Shown here in pieces: positions 1 through 8,009 of a stretch of DNA of 64,000 nucleotides; within the stretch, counting starts at the first letter, position 1, and the number at the start of each line of letters is the position of its first letter. The translations under genes and the position numbers were made by a program. Source of the stretch: Devosia rhodophyticola (GTDB lineage Bacteria > Pseudomonadota > Alphaproteobacteria > Rhizobiales > Devosiaceae); contig NZ_CP118247.1 of NCBI RefSeq assembly GCF_028816475.1, forward strand, positions 1,488,001-1,552,000. Direction: 5' to 3'. The notes beneath the pieces are model-generated. The model saw nothing but the letters and a program-made list of their open reading frames with translations. It did not search any database and was not told the origin of the DNA.

Positions 1-50
1 TATAGAGGCATAGAGTGGGGGCGGGGAAAAATACGAAATTGCCGAGACAA

Positions 51-67
51 TATAGATTTAGTCTATA
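51..67. promoter_or_regulatory. Inverted repeat upstream of the LysR gene
   Basis: TATAGA (51-56) and TCTATA (62-67) form a perfect 6-bp inverted repeat around a 5-bp spacer, ending 23 bases before the LysR start codon. Its position and T-rich/A-rich symmetry suit an autoregulatory LysR box. The assignment is inferred from position only. Confidence 0.4.
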
Positions 68-90
68 GAGTGGCGAGAGAGGAGCTGGAT

Positions 91-1014
91 ATGGACAAAT
101 TACTGCAGCAGTTTTTGGCCATTGCCGAGGCGGGTAGCATCAGCGGGGCGACGGCCGGGCTTTATGTGACCCAGCCAACGCTGACCTTCAACATGCGCAA
201 GCTCGAGGAGAGTCTGGGGGTAAAATTGTTCGTGCGTTCGTCCCAGGGCATGCGGCTGACAGCCTATGGCGAAACGCTTTATGAGAACGCCCGGCTGATG
301 CGGCGGCTCTATGACAATACGATCAATGCGCTTGAAAACCAGCGGCTGCGCACGGAAAGGGGGCTCAGCATTGGCTGCGGCTATTCATGGTGGTCGCTGC
401 TGGTCCGCGACATGGTCCTCAACTATGCCAAGGAGTTTCCAAACGCGCCCATTCAGGTGAGTCTGGGAAACCAGTTGCGGTGTATGGATCAATTGCTGTC
501 GGGCGATATTTCGCTGTTCATCGGCCATGAGATCCTTGGCCTGAACGCGGCGACCAGCACCGAATTTCTGGCGTTAACCAGTGTGCACAGCGCCTTTTAT
601 GTGCGCGCGGGCCATCCGCTGTTGGGGCAACCGCGCGAACGGAGTGAGATCGACGCCTTTCCCGGTGTCAGCAGCACGCCGCCCGAAACCCGGCACCAGC
701 GGTTTTTTGATGCCATGCAGCGTCAGGACCGCGCAACGACCCTGTTTGATCGCACCCATTTTGCCTTTGGCTCCAACTCGCTGGCGGCGTGTATCGACTA
801 TGTCTGTGCGACCGATGCTGTGCTCGGTCATACCAGCGTCATGGCCGACGAATTTGCCAAGCGCGATATTCACAAGATTGAGCTGAGCGTACCGCAGCCT
901 GCGGAAACCGTGGGCATCTATGTCCTCGCCGAGCGCATTGATGACGAGCGGGTCGCAGATCTGATCGGGCGTATCAGGGAACTGGCGCTTATCAGACTGG
1001 GCGCACCCACCTAG
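91..1014 (+). CDS. LysR-family transcriptional regulator
   Basis: The protein has the two-part LysR layout: an N-terminal winged helix-turn-helix (about residues 1-60, with the typical run LQQFLAIAEAGSISGAT and TQPTLTFNMRKLEE) and a periplasmic-binding-like effector domain to the end. I place the start at ATG 91 rather than the in-frame GTG at 70, because GAGAGGAG lies just upstream of 91 and LysR proteins usually begin two or three residues before the first helix. Length (307 aa) is normal. The target genes are unknown; the neighbour to the left is outside the window. A short palindrome at 51-67 could be its own operator. Confidence 0.9.
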   Translation: MDKLLQQFLAIAEAGSISGATAGLYVTQPTLTFNMRKLEESLGVKLFVRSSQGMRLTAYGETLYENARLMRRLYDNTINALENQRLRTERGLSIGCGYSWWSLLVRDMVLNYAKEFPNAPIQVSLGNQLRCMDQLLSGDISLFIGHEILGLNAATSTEFLALTSVHSAFYVRAGHPLLGQPRERSEIDAFPGVSSTPPETRHQRFFDAMQRQDRATTLFDRTHFAFGSNSLAACIDYVCATDAVLGHTSVMADEFAKRDIHKIELSVPQPAETVGIYVLAERIDDERVADLIGRIRELALIRLGAPT

Positions 1015-1041
1015 ACAACCCGGCCGAAAATTGCGCGGCGC

Positions 1042-1710
1042 TTATGCGTCCGACCGGGTCTGCAAATAGTCCAGCACCATCTGAACGGCCTGGGCTTCGC
1101 GCTCCTGGACCATATAGACCTCGGACAGGTCGCGCTCAAAAATGACCGAGAGCGTTTTCATGTTGGAGACATAGAAATAACCCAGCCCCGCAATCGAGAT
1201 ATAGAGCTGTACCGGATCAACATCGGCGCGAAAAATGCCGGCCGCGCTGCCCTTGGCGACGATGGCCTTAAGCTCGGCCACCAAGGGTGAGTGCAACTGG
1301 GGAATGTCGGCTATCTGTTTGAGAAAGCGGGCATTATGCAGGTTTTCAACGGCCAGCAGGCGCGGAAACCATGGGTTGGCCAGATAGTGGCGAAAGGTGA
1401 AGCGCACGATACGATCCACCGCTTCGACCGGATCAAGTTTGCTGAGGGAAAGCTCGCGTTCGCCGCTGCGGATTTCGAGATAGGCATCGTGCAGAACCGC
1501 CAGATAAAGCGCCTCCTTGTTGCCCCAGTAATGGTAAAGCAGGCGTTTGTTTGCCCCGGCCCGATCGGCAATGGCATCGACCCGCGCGCCCTCAAAACCA
1601 CGCTCGGAGAATTCACCGCGCGCCGCCGTCAGGATGGCAGCTTTGGTCTTGGTCGAATTGCGAGGACGCTTGGTCGGCGGGGCGTTCAGGGTCACGACTA
1701 GATACACCAA
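1042..1710 (-). CDS. TetR/AcrR-family transcriptional regulator
   Basis: Residues about 20-65 form a TetR DNA-binding domain (TKAAILTAARGEFSERGF, then the recognition helix area ANKRLLYHYWGNKEALY); the rest is a helical ligand-binding domain resembling the RutR-type C-terminus. The gene is divergent from the Gfo/Idh-DUF993 operon starting at 1967, so it is the likely repressor of that operon. The start is uncertain: TTG 1710, GTG 1707 and GTG 1695 are all in frame and none has a clear ribosome-binding site. The ligand is unknown, but would be expected to be a substrate or intermediate of the neighbouring pathway. Confidence 0.88.
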   Translation of the reverse strand: MVYLVVTLNAPPTKRPRNSTKTKAAILTAARGEFSERGFEGARVDAIADRAGANKRLLYHYWGNKEALYLAVLHDAYLEIRSGERELSLSKLDPVEAVDRIVRFTFRHYLANPWFPRLLAVENLHNARFLKQIADIPQLHSPLVAELKAIVAKGSAAGIFRADVDPVQLYISIAGLGYFYVSNMKTLSVIFERDLSEVYMVQEREAQAVQMVLDYLQTRSDA

Positions 1711-1894
1711 TTGGTTCGCGGCAGCCCTTTAGGCGATAACAGCGCGGGCGCAGCGGGTAAAGGTTTTTGGCGTGACTCCTGACCGCCGCTGATGCTCACT
1801 TGTGCTAACATCGGGTTCACCGCGAGCACTGGGATGCGGCAGAAACTGGCGGAAAGTCCCATGCATTACGCGCATGGCTCGCCCGATATAGGGC

Positions 1895-1940
1895 TTGACA
1901 AAAAAATGTGGCCAAATGTAATAAGTAACCAGCCAGTTAC
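1895..1940 (+). promoter_or_regulatory. Promoter and candidate TetR operator for the Gfo/Idh-DUF993 operon
   Basis: TTGACA (1895-1900), a 16-bp spacer and TGTAAT (1917-1922) make a near-consensus sigma-70 promoter. Directly downstream, GTAAC (1925-1929) and GTTAC (1936-1940) form an inverted repeat that would cover the transcription start. A repressor bound there would block initiation, and the divergent TetR gene is the obvious candidate. Confidence 0.55.
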
Positions 1941-1966
1941 AAATAGGATCAATCAAGGGGCGACAA

Positions 1967-3118
1967 ATGGCAGAACAACGGCTGGGCTTGATCATGCATG
2001 GCGTTACCGGGCGCATGGGATACAATCAGCATCTGGTGCGCTCCATCCTGGCCATTCGCGATCAGGGTGGCATTGTACTCAAGAATGGCGACCGGCTGGC
2101 GGTGGATCCGATCATTGTCGGGCGGGACGCAGACAAGATCGAGCGCCTTGCCAAAAAGCACAATATCGAGCGTTTTAGCAGCGATCTTGATGCGGCACTG
2201 GCCAATCCCGACGACACCGTGTTTTTTGACGCTGGCACGACATTGATGCGGGCCGGACTGATCGAAAAGGCGCTGGCCGCCGGAAAACATGTTTATTGCG
2301 AAAAGCCGACCTCGGACAATCTTGAGGTGGCGCTCAATCTGGCCAGGACGGCGCGAGCCTCGGGTCTCAAGCATGGCGTGGTGCAGGACAAGCTGTTCCT
2401 GCCGGGCCTGATGAAACTCAAGATGCTGCGCGACAGTGGCTTTTTCGGCAAGATCCTCTCGGTACGGGGCGAGTTTGGCTATTGGGTGTTTGAAGGTGAC
2501 TGGCAGCCGGCCCAGCGCCCGAGCTGGAACTATCGCAAGGCCGATGGCGGCGGCATTATTCTGGATATGCTGTGCCACTGGCGCTATGTGCTCGACAATC
2601 TGTTCGGCGAGGTCAAGGCTGTGTCCTGCCTTGGCGCGACGCACATTCCCGAGCGCGTCGATGAGAATGGCAAGCCCTACAAGGCCGATACTGACGATGC
2701 GGCGTACGCCACGTTTGAACTTGAAGACGGGGTGATTGCCCAGATCAATTCAAGCTGGACAACGCGGGTGCGGCGCGATGATCTGGTGACCTTTCATGTC
2801 GATGGCACCCATGGCTCGGCTGTAGCGGGCCTGCACAAATGCTGGAGCCAGCACCGGGTCAATACGCCAAAGCCGGTGTGGAACCCCGACCAGCCCCAGA
2901 CGATGAATTTTTTCAACGATTGGGAAGAAGTGCCCGACAATTGGCCGGCCGAAAACGGCTTCAAGGCGCAATGGGAAATGTTCCTGCGCCATGTCGCTGA
3001 AGACGCTCCGTGGCCTTATGGGCTGGAGGCGGGCGCCAAGGGCGTGCAACTGGCCGAACTGGGCTTGAAGAGCTGGCAGGAACGGCGCTGGCTCGACGTG
3101 CCGAAACTGGAATTCTGA
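1967..3118 (+). CDS. Gfo/Idh/MocA-family oxidoreductase
   Basis: A 383-aa NAD(P)-dependent dehydrogenase of the glucose-fructose oxidoreductase/inositol dehydrogenase family. The N-terminal Rossmann part carries a glycine-rich loop near residues 11-18, and the family EKP motif is at residues 112-114; the C-terminal half is the alpha/beta substrate domain with the LDMLCHWRYVLDN helix. The start ATG has AAGGGG six bases upstream. It is the first gene of a four-gene operon that contains a second Gfo/Idh gene. Members oxidise sugars, cyclitols or keto-sugars; the actual substrate cannot be read from the sequence. Confidence 0.9.
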   Translation: MAEQRLGLIMHGVTGRMGYNQHLVRSILAIRDQGGIVLKNGDRLAVDPIIVGRDADKIERLAKKHNIERFSSDLDAALANPDDTVFFDAGTTLMRAGLIEKALAAGKHVYCEKPTSDNLEVALNLARTARASGLKHGVVQDKLFLPGLMKLKMLRDSGFFGKILSVRGEFGYWVFEGDWQPAQRPSWNYRKADGGGIILDMLCHWRYVLDNLFGEVKAVSCLGATHIPERVDENGKPYKADTDDAAYATFELEDGVIAQINSSWTTRVRRDDLVTFHVDGTHGSAVAGLHKCWSQHRVNTPKPVWNPDQPQTMNFFNDWEEVPDNWPAENGFKAQWEMFLRHVAEDAPWPYGLEAGAKGVQLAELGLKSWQERRWLDVPKLEF

Positions 3119-3185
3119 CACCGACGGACTAGCCCCGGCCTTCGTCGAGGTGACCCCAGTGTTTGTCAAGGCTCAGGAGGCCCGA

Positions 3186-4355
3186 ATGACCAGTATCAAC
3201 CTACCCAATGCCGACCGTTCGATCACCCGCTACACGCTTACCGGCGCGCCCCTGCCCTTTATCAAACACAAGGCCAGCGATTTTTCGCGCATTGCCTATG
3301 GGGCGGCCCATGTGGTGGCCGATCCGCTGGCGGCGGTTGATCCCTGGTTGACCCCGGCGATCGACTGGGAGCGGACGCTGGCGTTTCGGCATCGGCTGTG
3401 GGATCTGGGACTGGGTGTGGCCGAGGCCATGGATACAGCGCAGCGCGGCATGGGTCTTGGATGGGCCGAGGCGCAGGAATTGATCAAGCGGTCGCAGGCT
3501 GAAGCCAGTACACGTGACGATGCGCTGATTGCCTACGGTGCGGGGACCGACCATCTGGCCCCCGGCCCTGATGTGAGCATCGACGATATCATCAAGGCCT
3601 ACGAAGAGCAGATCGGCTTTGTTGAAGCCCAGGGCGGTCGCATCATCCTGATGGCCAGCCGGGCGCTTGCGGCAGCGGCGAAGGGGCCTGACGATTATGC
3701 CCGGGTCTATGCCCATATTCTGGGGCAGGTCAAACAACCGGTGATTATTCACTGGCTCGGCGACATGTTTGATCCGGCGCTTGTGGGCTATTGGGGCCAT
3801 GCCGACCTTGAAAAGGCGATGGATGTTTGCCTTGACGTCATGACAGCCCATGCCGACAAGATCGACGGCATCAAGATTTCGCTGTTGAGCAAGGAGAAGG
3901 AAATTTCGATGCGCCGCCGCCTGCCCGGTACGGTGCGAATGTATACCGGCGACGATTTCAATTATGCCGAACTGATTGCTGGCGATCAGGAGGGTTATTC
4001 CGATGCCCTGCTCGGTATTTTTGATGCCATCGCCCCGGTGGCGTCGGCGGCACTGGCCCAATTGGGGCAATCCAATTCCAAGGCGTTTTTCGAGCTGCTG
4101 GAGCCGACGGTGCCGCTGTCGCGGCACATCTTTGCCGCCCCGACCCGCTTTTATAAAACCGGGGTGGTGTTTCTGGCCTATCTCAATGGGCTGCAGGATC
4201 ATTTTGCCATGATCGGCGGACAGCAAAGTACGCGCTCGCTGCAACATCTGGCCGAACTGTTCCGACTGGCAGACAAGGCGCGGGCGCTGAGCGAGCCAGA
4301 CCTTGCGGTCAAGCGCATGCAAGCCGTGTTGAGCGTTAATGGGGTGGCGTCATGA
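3186..4355 (+). CDS. DUF993 family protein (dihydrodipicolinate-synthase-like TIM barrel)
   Basis: A 389-aa protein that I recognise as the DUF993 family, usually annotated as dihydrodipicolinate synthase family although no reaction is firmly assigned. The start at 3186 is chosen because AGGAGG (3175-3180) lies five bases upstream. Its stop overlaps the start of the next gene by four bases (ATGA), so the two are translationally coupled. The setting between a Gfo/Idh dehydrogenase and a xylose-isomerase-like protein suggests a C-C lyase or aldolase step in degradation of a modified sugar; this is inference. Confidence 0.82.
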   Translation: MTSINLPNADRSITRYTLTGAPLPFIKHKASDFSRIAYGAAHVVADPLAAVDPWLTPAIDWERTLAFRHRLWDLGLGVAEAMDTAQRGMGLGWAEAQELIKRSQAEASTRDDALIAYGAGTDHLAPGPDVSIDDIIKAYEEQIGFVEAQGGRIILMASRALAAAAKGPDDYARVYAHILGQVKQPVIIHWLGDMFDPALVGYWGHADLEKAMDVCLDVMTAHADKIDGIKISLLSKEKEISMRRRLPGTVRMYTGDDFNYAELIAGDQEGYSDALLGIFDAIAPVASAALAQLGQSNSKAFFELLEPTVPLSRHIFAAPTRFYKTGVVFLAYLNGLQDHFAMIGGQQSTRSLQHLAELFRLADKARALSEPDLAVKRMQAVLSVNGVAS

Positions 4356-5176
4356 ATGAGAATTATCTGTCGCTCAATCTGGCAACGACGCGCCAGCAAT
4401 GGGGGTTTGCCGAAGCGGTCGATGGCTGCCTGCGTCATGGGGTCACCGCCATAGCGCCCTGGCGCGATCAAATTGCAAAAATCGGCCTGAGCGAAGCGGC
4501 CGCGATCGTGCGCGACAACAAGCTGCGGGTGACCGGGGTATGCCGGGGCGGCATGTTTCCAGCCGACACCCCGGCGGGGCGACAGGCCGCGATTGACGAT
4601 AATCTGCATGCCATTGATGAGGCGGCGGCGCTCAATGCCGACTGCCTGGTGCTGGTAGTGGGCGGCCTGCCCGGCTCCAGCAAGGACATTGCCGGGGCAC
4701 GGGCCATGGTTCACGACGGTATTGCCGCCATGTTGCCGCATGCCAATGCCAGCGGCGTCAAACTGGCCATCGAGCCGCTACACCCGATGTATGCGGCGGA
4801 TCGGGCCTGTGTGAATACCATAGATCAAGCCCTCGATATCTGCGAGGATTTGGGCGAAACCGTCGGGGTCGCCATTGATGTCTATCACGTCTGGTGGGAC
4901 CCCAACCTTGCTGCTGCCATTGCGCGCGCTGGGCGGATGAACCGGATTTTTGCCCACCATATCTGCGACTGGCTGGTGCCAACGCGCGACATGTTGCTGG
5001 ATCGGGGGATGATGGGCGATGGCGTTATTGACCTTAAGGGAATTCGTGCCATGATCGAGGCGGCGGGCTATAACGGCCCGCAGGAAGTAGAGATTTTTTC
5101 CAGCGAGAACTGGTGGAAAAAAGACGGCGACGAGGTGGTTCGTACCTGCCTTGAACGCTTCAGCACCGTGTGCTGA
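4352..5176 (+). CDS. Sugar phosphate isomerase/epimerase (xylose-isomerase-like TIM barrel)
   Basis: A 274-aa AP-endonuclease-2/xylose-isomerase-like TIM barrel. Candidate metal ligands expected in this fold are visible: Glu in LAIEPLHP, Asp/His in AIDVYHVWWD, His in FAHHICDW and Glu in EVEIFS near the C-terminus. The start ATG overlaps the preceding stop (ATGA). Enzymes of this fold isomerise or epimerise sugars or keto-inositols with a divalent metal. Together with the two flanking Gfo/Idh genes it points to an oxidise-epimerise-cleave pathway; the substrate is unknown. Confidence 0.87.
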   Translation: MNENYLSLNLATTRQQWGFAEAVDGCLRHGVTAIAPWRDQIAKIGLSEAAAIVRDNKLRVTGVCRGGMFPADTPAGRQAAIDDNLHAIDEAAALNADCLVLVVGGLPGSSKDIAGARAMVHDGIAAMLPHANASGVKLAIEPLHPMYAADRACVNTIDQALDICEDLGETVGVAIDVYHVWWDPNLAAAIARAGRMNRIFAHHICDWLVPTRDMLLDRGMMGDGVIDLKGIRAMIEAAGYNGPQEVEIFSSENWWKKDGDEVVRTCLERFSTVC

Positions 5177-5188
5177 TTTACAGGCTCT

Positions 5189-5209
5189 CACCCCGGGGAT
5201 GCCGGGGTG
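5189..5209 (+). terminator. Intercistronic hairpin without T tract
   Basis: CACCCCGG (5189-5196) pairs perfectly with CCGGGGTG (5202-5209) over a 5-nt loop, between the isomerase stop and the second Gfo/Idh gene. There is no following run of T, so it is more likely an mRNA processing or stability element, or an attenuator, than a strong terminator. Confidence 0.45.
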
Positions 5210-5262
5210 GACTGGGCCTGACAGATGCGGTGGCCGGCCGGCGCCGTGGGAGATAAAGGAAA

Positions 5263-6495
5263 ATGACGGATCAGCGACAGCGTTTTGCCCTCATCGGAAC
5301 GGGCAATCGTGGCACCACCATGTGGGGCCAGAACCTGCTGGAAGGCTGGCGCGACAGCGTCGAACTGGTGGCGATCTGCGACACCAACGAACTGCGCGCC
5401 GAACGCGCCCGCACCATGATCGGCTCCAATGCCCCGATCTTTACCGATATTGGAATGACGCTGAACCAGACCAAGCCAGATCTGGTGATCGTATGTACCC
5501 GCGACAGCAATCACGACGACATTATCGTGGCAGCGCTGGAAGCGGGGTGCGATGTCATCACCGAAAAGCCGATGACCACATCGGTCGACAAAATCCGCCG
5601 TATTCGCGAAGCCGAAAAACGCAGCGGCAAGCGGGTCGATGTTTCGTTCAACTACCGCTTTGCCCCAACCGCCTACAAGCTCAAGGAATTGTTGGCTTCA
5701 GGGGCTATCGGCACGCTGACGTCGGTTGATTTTCACTGGTATCTCGATACCAACCATGGGGCCGATTATTTCCGACGCTGGCACGCCTATGTCGAAAATT
5801 CGGGCTCGCTGTTCGTTCACAAGGCGACGCATCATTTTGACCTGCTCAACTGGTATATTGATGCCGATCCGCAAACAGTTTCGGCCTTTGGCGAGTTGCG
5901 TAATTATGGCGCCAAGGGACCCTATCGCGGCACCCGCTGCAAGGGATGCGAGCATGCCAGCTATTGCGATTTTTACCTCGATCTGAGCGCTGACCCGTTT
6001 TTGGAAACGCTCTATGAGGACCCTTCGGACCTTGATGGTTATGTGCGCGATGCGTGCGTTTATCGCGAGGATATCGACATTCCCGACACCATGACGGCCA
6101 ATATCCGCTACACCAATGACGTGGTCGTGTCCTATTCGCTCAACACTTACATGCCGATCGAAGGGCACCATATTGCCTTTAATGGCACCAAGGGGCGGAT
6201 CGAACTGCGCCAGTTTGAAAAGCAGCCCTGGGAGCGTCCGAACCACGACGAAATCCTCGTGGTCAAGAGTTTTGGCGGTGGCGTTGAGCGCATAAAAGTG
6301 CCTCATTCGGCCGGTGGCCATTTTGGCGGCGATGACCGGATGCGCAACATGATCTTTCGCGGCGGCGAGGACAAATTGGGCCAAAGGGCCGGGTCGCGCG
6401 CCGGGGCGATGAGCGTACTGACCGGGATCGCGGCATTGCAAAGCGCCCGCAGCGGTACGACCGTGCGGATCAATGAATTGGGTGACATTGGCTAA
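5263..6495 (+). CDS. Gfo/Idh/MocA-family oxidoreductase
   Basis: A 410-aa dehydrogenase of the same superfamily as the first gene of the operon but clearly a different subfamily. The nucleotide-binding loop GTGNRG is at residues 12-17, EKP at 101-103, and the HKATHHFD helix at 186-193 contributes the usual catalytic His. Cysteines 226, 229 and 235 form a small cluster seen in some members of this subfamily, possibly a structural metal site. AAAGGA precedes the ATG. It ends the operon, after an 86-bp gap containing a hairpin, so its expression may be uncoupled from the first three genes. Confidence 0.9.
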   Translation: MTDQRQRFALIGTGNRGTTMWGQNLLEGWRDSVELVAICDTNELRAERARTMIGSNAPIFTDIGMTLNQTKPDLVIVCTRDSNHDDIIVAALEAGCDVITEKPMTTSVDKIRRIREAEKRSGKRVDVSFNYRFAPTAYKLKELLASGAIGTLTSVDFHWYLDTNHGADYFRRWHAYVENSGSLFVHKATHHFDLLNWYIDADPQTVSAFGELRNYGAKGPYRGTRCKGCEHASYCDFYLDLSADPFLETLYEDPSDLDGYVRDACVYREDIDIPDTMTANIRYTNDVVVSYSLNTYMPIEGHHIAFNGTKGRIELRQFEKQPWERPNHDEILVVKSFGGGVERIKVPHSAGGHFGGDDRMRNMIFRGGEDKLGQRAGSRAGAMSVLTGIAALQSARSGTTVRINELGDIG

Positions 6496-6594
6496 CTAGC
6501 GGATCGGCAAGAGAAATTCTTTGTACGGTACCGGACACCGGCTTGTGACCCGCCGCGCTTCGTTTAGGGTGCGGCTGGGGGTGCAAAGGCGGAA

Positions 6595-6969
6595 ATGATG
6601 ATTCCTGAGAATTGCGGTGTACTCGTTGTTGAGGACGAGCCACTGGTGGCGCTCATGATTGAAGACATGCTCAGGGATATGGGCGGCGCACAGATTCACG
6701 TTGCCCATGATCAGGACAGCGCCCGGGCATCGCTGGAACAGCATGCGCCGCGTCTGGCCGTCATGGATTTCAATCTGGGCCAAAATGACTCCATGAGCCT
6801 GGTCGATGCCTGTCGTGGGCGCGGTATTGCCGTCATTATTGCCAGCGGCTATTCGGCTGATGACCTGCCGCTTGAGGTGCGCACACTTCCGCTCTTGCCC
6901 AAACCCTTCTCATTTGAACAAATGTCGGATGCCATTGCCGCGGCACTGTTCGGTTCGGGGTCGGCCTGA
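6595..6969 (+). CDS. Single-domain response regulator (receiver only)
   Basis: The whole 124-aa protein is one CheY-like receiver domain. The acidic pocket is in VVEDEP (residues 11-16), the phospho-acceptor Asp is in VMDFNLG (Asp58), a Ser sits in IIASGY (84) and the conserved Lys is in LPKPF (103). No output domain is present, so it should act through protein contacts, for example in a phosphorelay. ATGs at 6595 and 6598 are both possible, with AAAGGCGGA upstream. No histidine kinase lies nearby. The following Crp/Fnr gene starts 82 bases downstream and may or may not be co-transcribed. Confidence 0.88.
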   Translation: MMIPENCGVLVVEDEPLVALMIEDMLRDMGGAQIHVAHDQDSARASLEQHAPRLAVMDFNLGQNDSMSLVDACRGRGIAVIIASGYSADDLPLEVRTLPLLPKPFSFEQMSDAIAAALFGSGSA

Positions 6970-7051
6970 ATAATTTGTGCTATGATGGGTTTGGCCGCCA
7001 TGGCCGGGGCCGCGGGGACCAATTTTTTCCTGCGGCTGGAAAGCGAGCGTC

Positions 7052-7765
7052 GTGATCGAAACCGGGTATGATCATCTCAATAAGCTGTTGGCGATCCTGA
7101 AACCTGAAGATCAGGCATTTCTGGCCGAACATCTTGAGCCGGTGACCTATGTGCAAAAGGACGAGGTCGAGCGACCGGGCACGATAATTGAATCGGTAAT
7201 TTTTCCCGAAACCGGGCTGCTGTCGGTGGTGGCGCATCTACCGGAGGGGCGCGATATCGAAGTTGGCATTGTCGGTCGCGATGGCATGAGCGGCACCGGG
7301 GTGGTGCAGTTTGACGAATATGCGGTGTTTTCGACGTTCGTCCAGATCGAGGGGCGCGGCCTCAAGCTGGACGTCAAGACCTTGCGCGTGGCGCTGGCGC
7401 AGTCGATATCGCTCAATATCATTCTCAATCGTTATGCACGCAGCTTTGCCATTCAGATCGGCTCGACCGCCCTTGCCAATGGCCGTTCGCGGCTGGAGGA
7501 GCGGTTGGCGCGCTGGCTGGTGATGGTGCAGGACCGTATCGACAGCGACAAGATCGCCATTACCCACGAATTCCTGTCGATCATGCTGGGTGTGCGCCGA
7601 TCCGGGGTCACCGATGCGTTGCATATTCTGGAAGGCCGGGGGCTGGTGCGGGCCAATCGCGGCGAGATCATCATTCGCGACCGCGAAGGGCTGATCGTTC
7701 TGGGCGACGGGGCCTATGGCATGGCCGAGCTGGAGTACCAGCGCATCATGGGCATGCCCTCGTAG
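7052..7765 (+). CDS. Crp/Fnr-family transcriptional regulator
   Basis: A 237-aa regulator with an N-terminal cyclic-nucleotide-binding-like beta barrel (about 20-135, including PEGRDIEVGIVGRDGM) and a C-terminal winged helix (about 150-220, with FLSIMLGVRRSGVTDALHIL as the HTH region). The conserved Fnr [4Fe-4S] cysteines are absent, so it is not an oxygen-sensing Fnr. The start is GTG 7052, preceded by a purine-rich stretch. This subgroup is common and multi-copy in rhizobial genomes and often acts in stress responses. Neighbours do not identify its targets. Confidence 0.88.
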   Translation: MIETGYDHLNKLLAILKPEDQAFLAEHLEPVTYVQKDEVERPGTIIESVIFPETGLLSVVAHLPEGRDIEVGIVGRDGMSGTGVVQFDEYAVFSTFVQIEGRGLKLDVKTLRVALAQSISLNIILNRYARSFAIQIGSTALANGRSRLEERLARWLVMVQDRIDSDKIAITHEFLSIMLGVRRSGVTDALHILEGRGLVRANRGEIIIRDREGLIVLGDGAYGMAELEYQRIMGMPS

Positions 7766-8009
7766 AATTCTTTTCCGGTTGTCTTCCTTATTGCGCCTCA
7801 TTCAGGGAGGACGCTCAACTAGTGCTGTGCGCTCTTAACGACAGCATTGCGCTAATGAGTGGTTAAGGTTAAAGAACAGTATTTTACGTAAACACAATAT
7901 AACCGCATTTAATATTATCGTCGCATAATCGTGCAAAACGACTGTTTGGGGGATCGGCAGTTTTGTTGGGATGCGGCTCCAATTATGGCCTGTGCCAGGA
8001 GCTATAGTA

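Noticed and set aside
3201..4322. Long antisense frame across the DUF993 gene
   Set aside because: It lies wholly inside a recognised gene, lacks a ribosome-binding site and has shadow-like composition.
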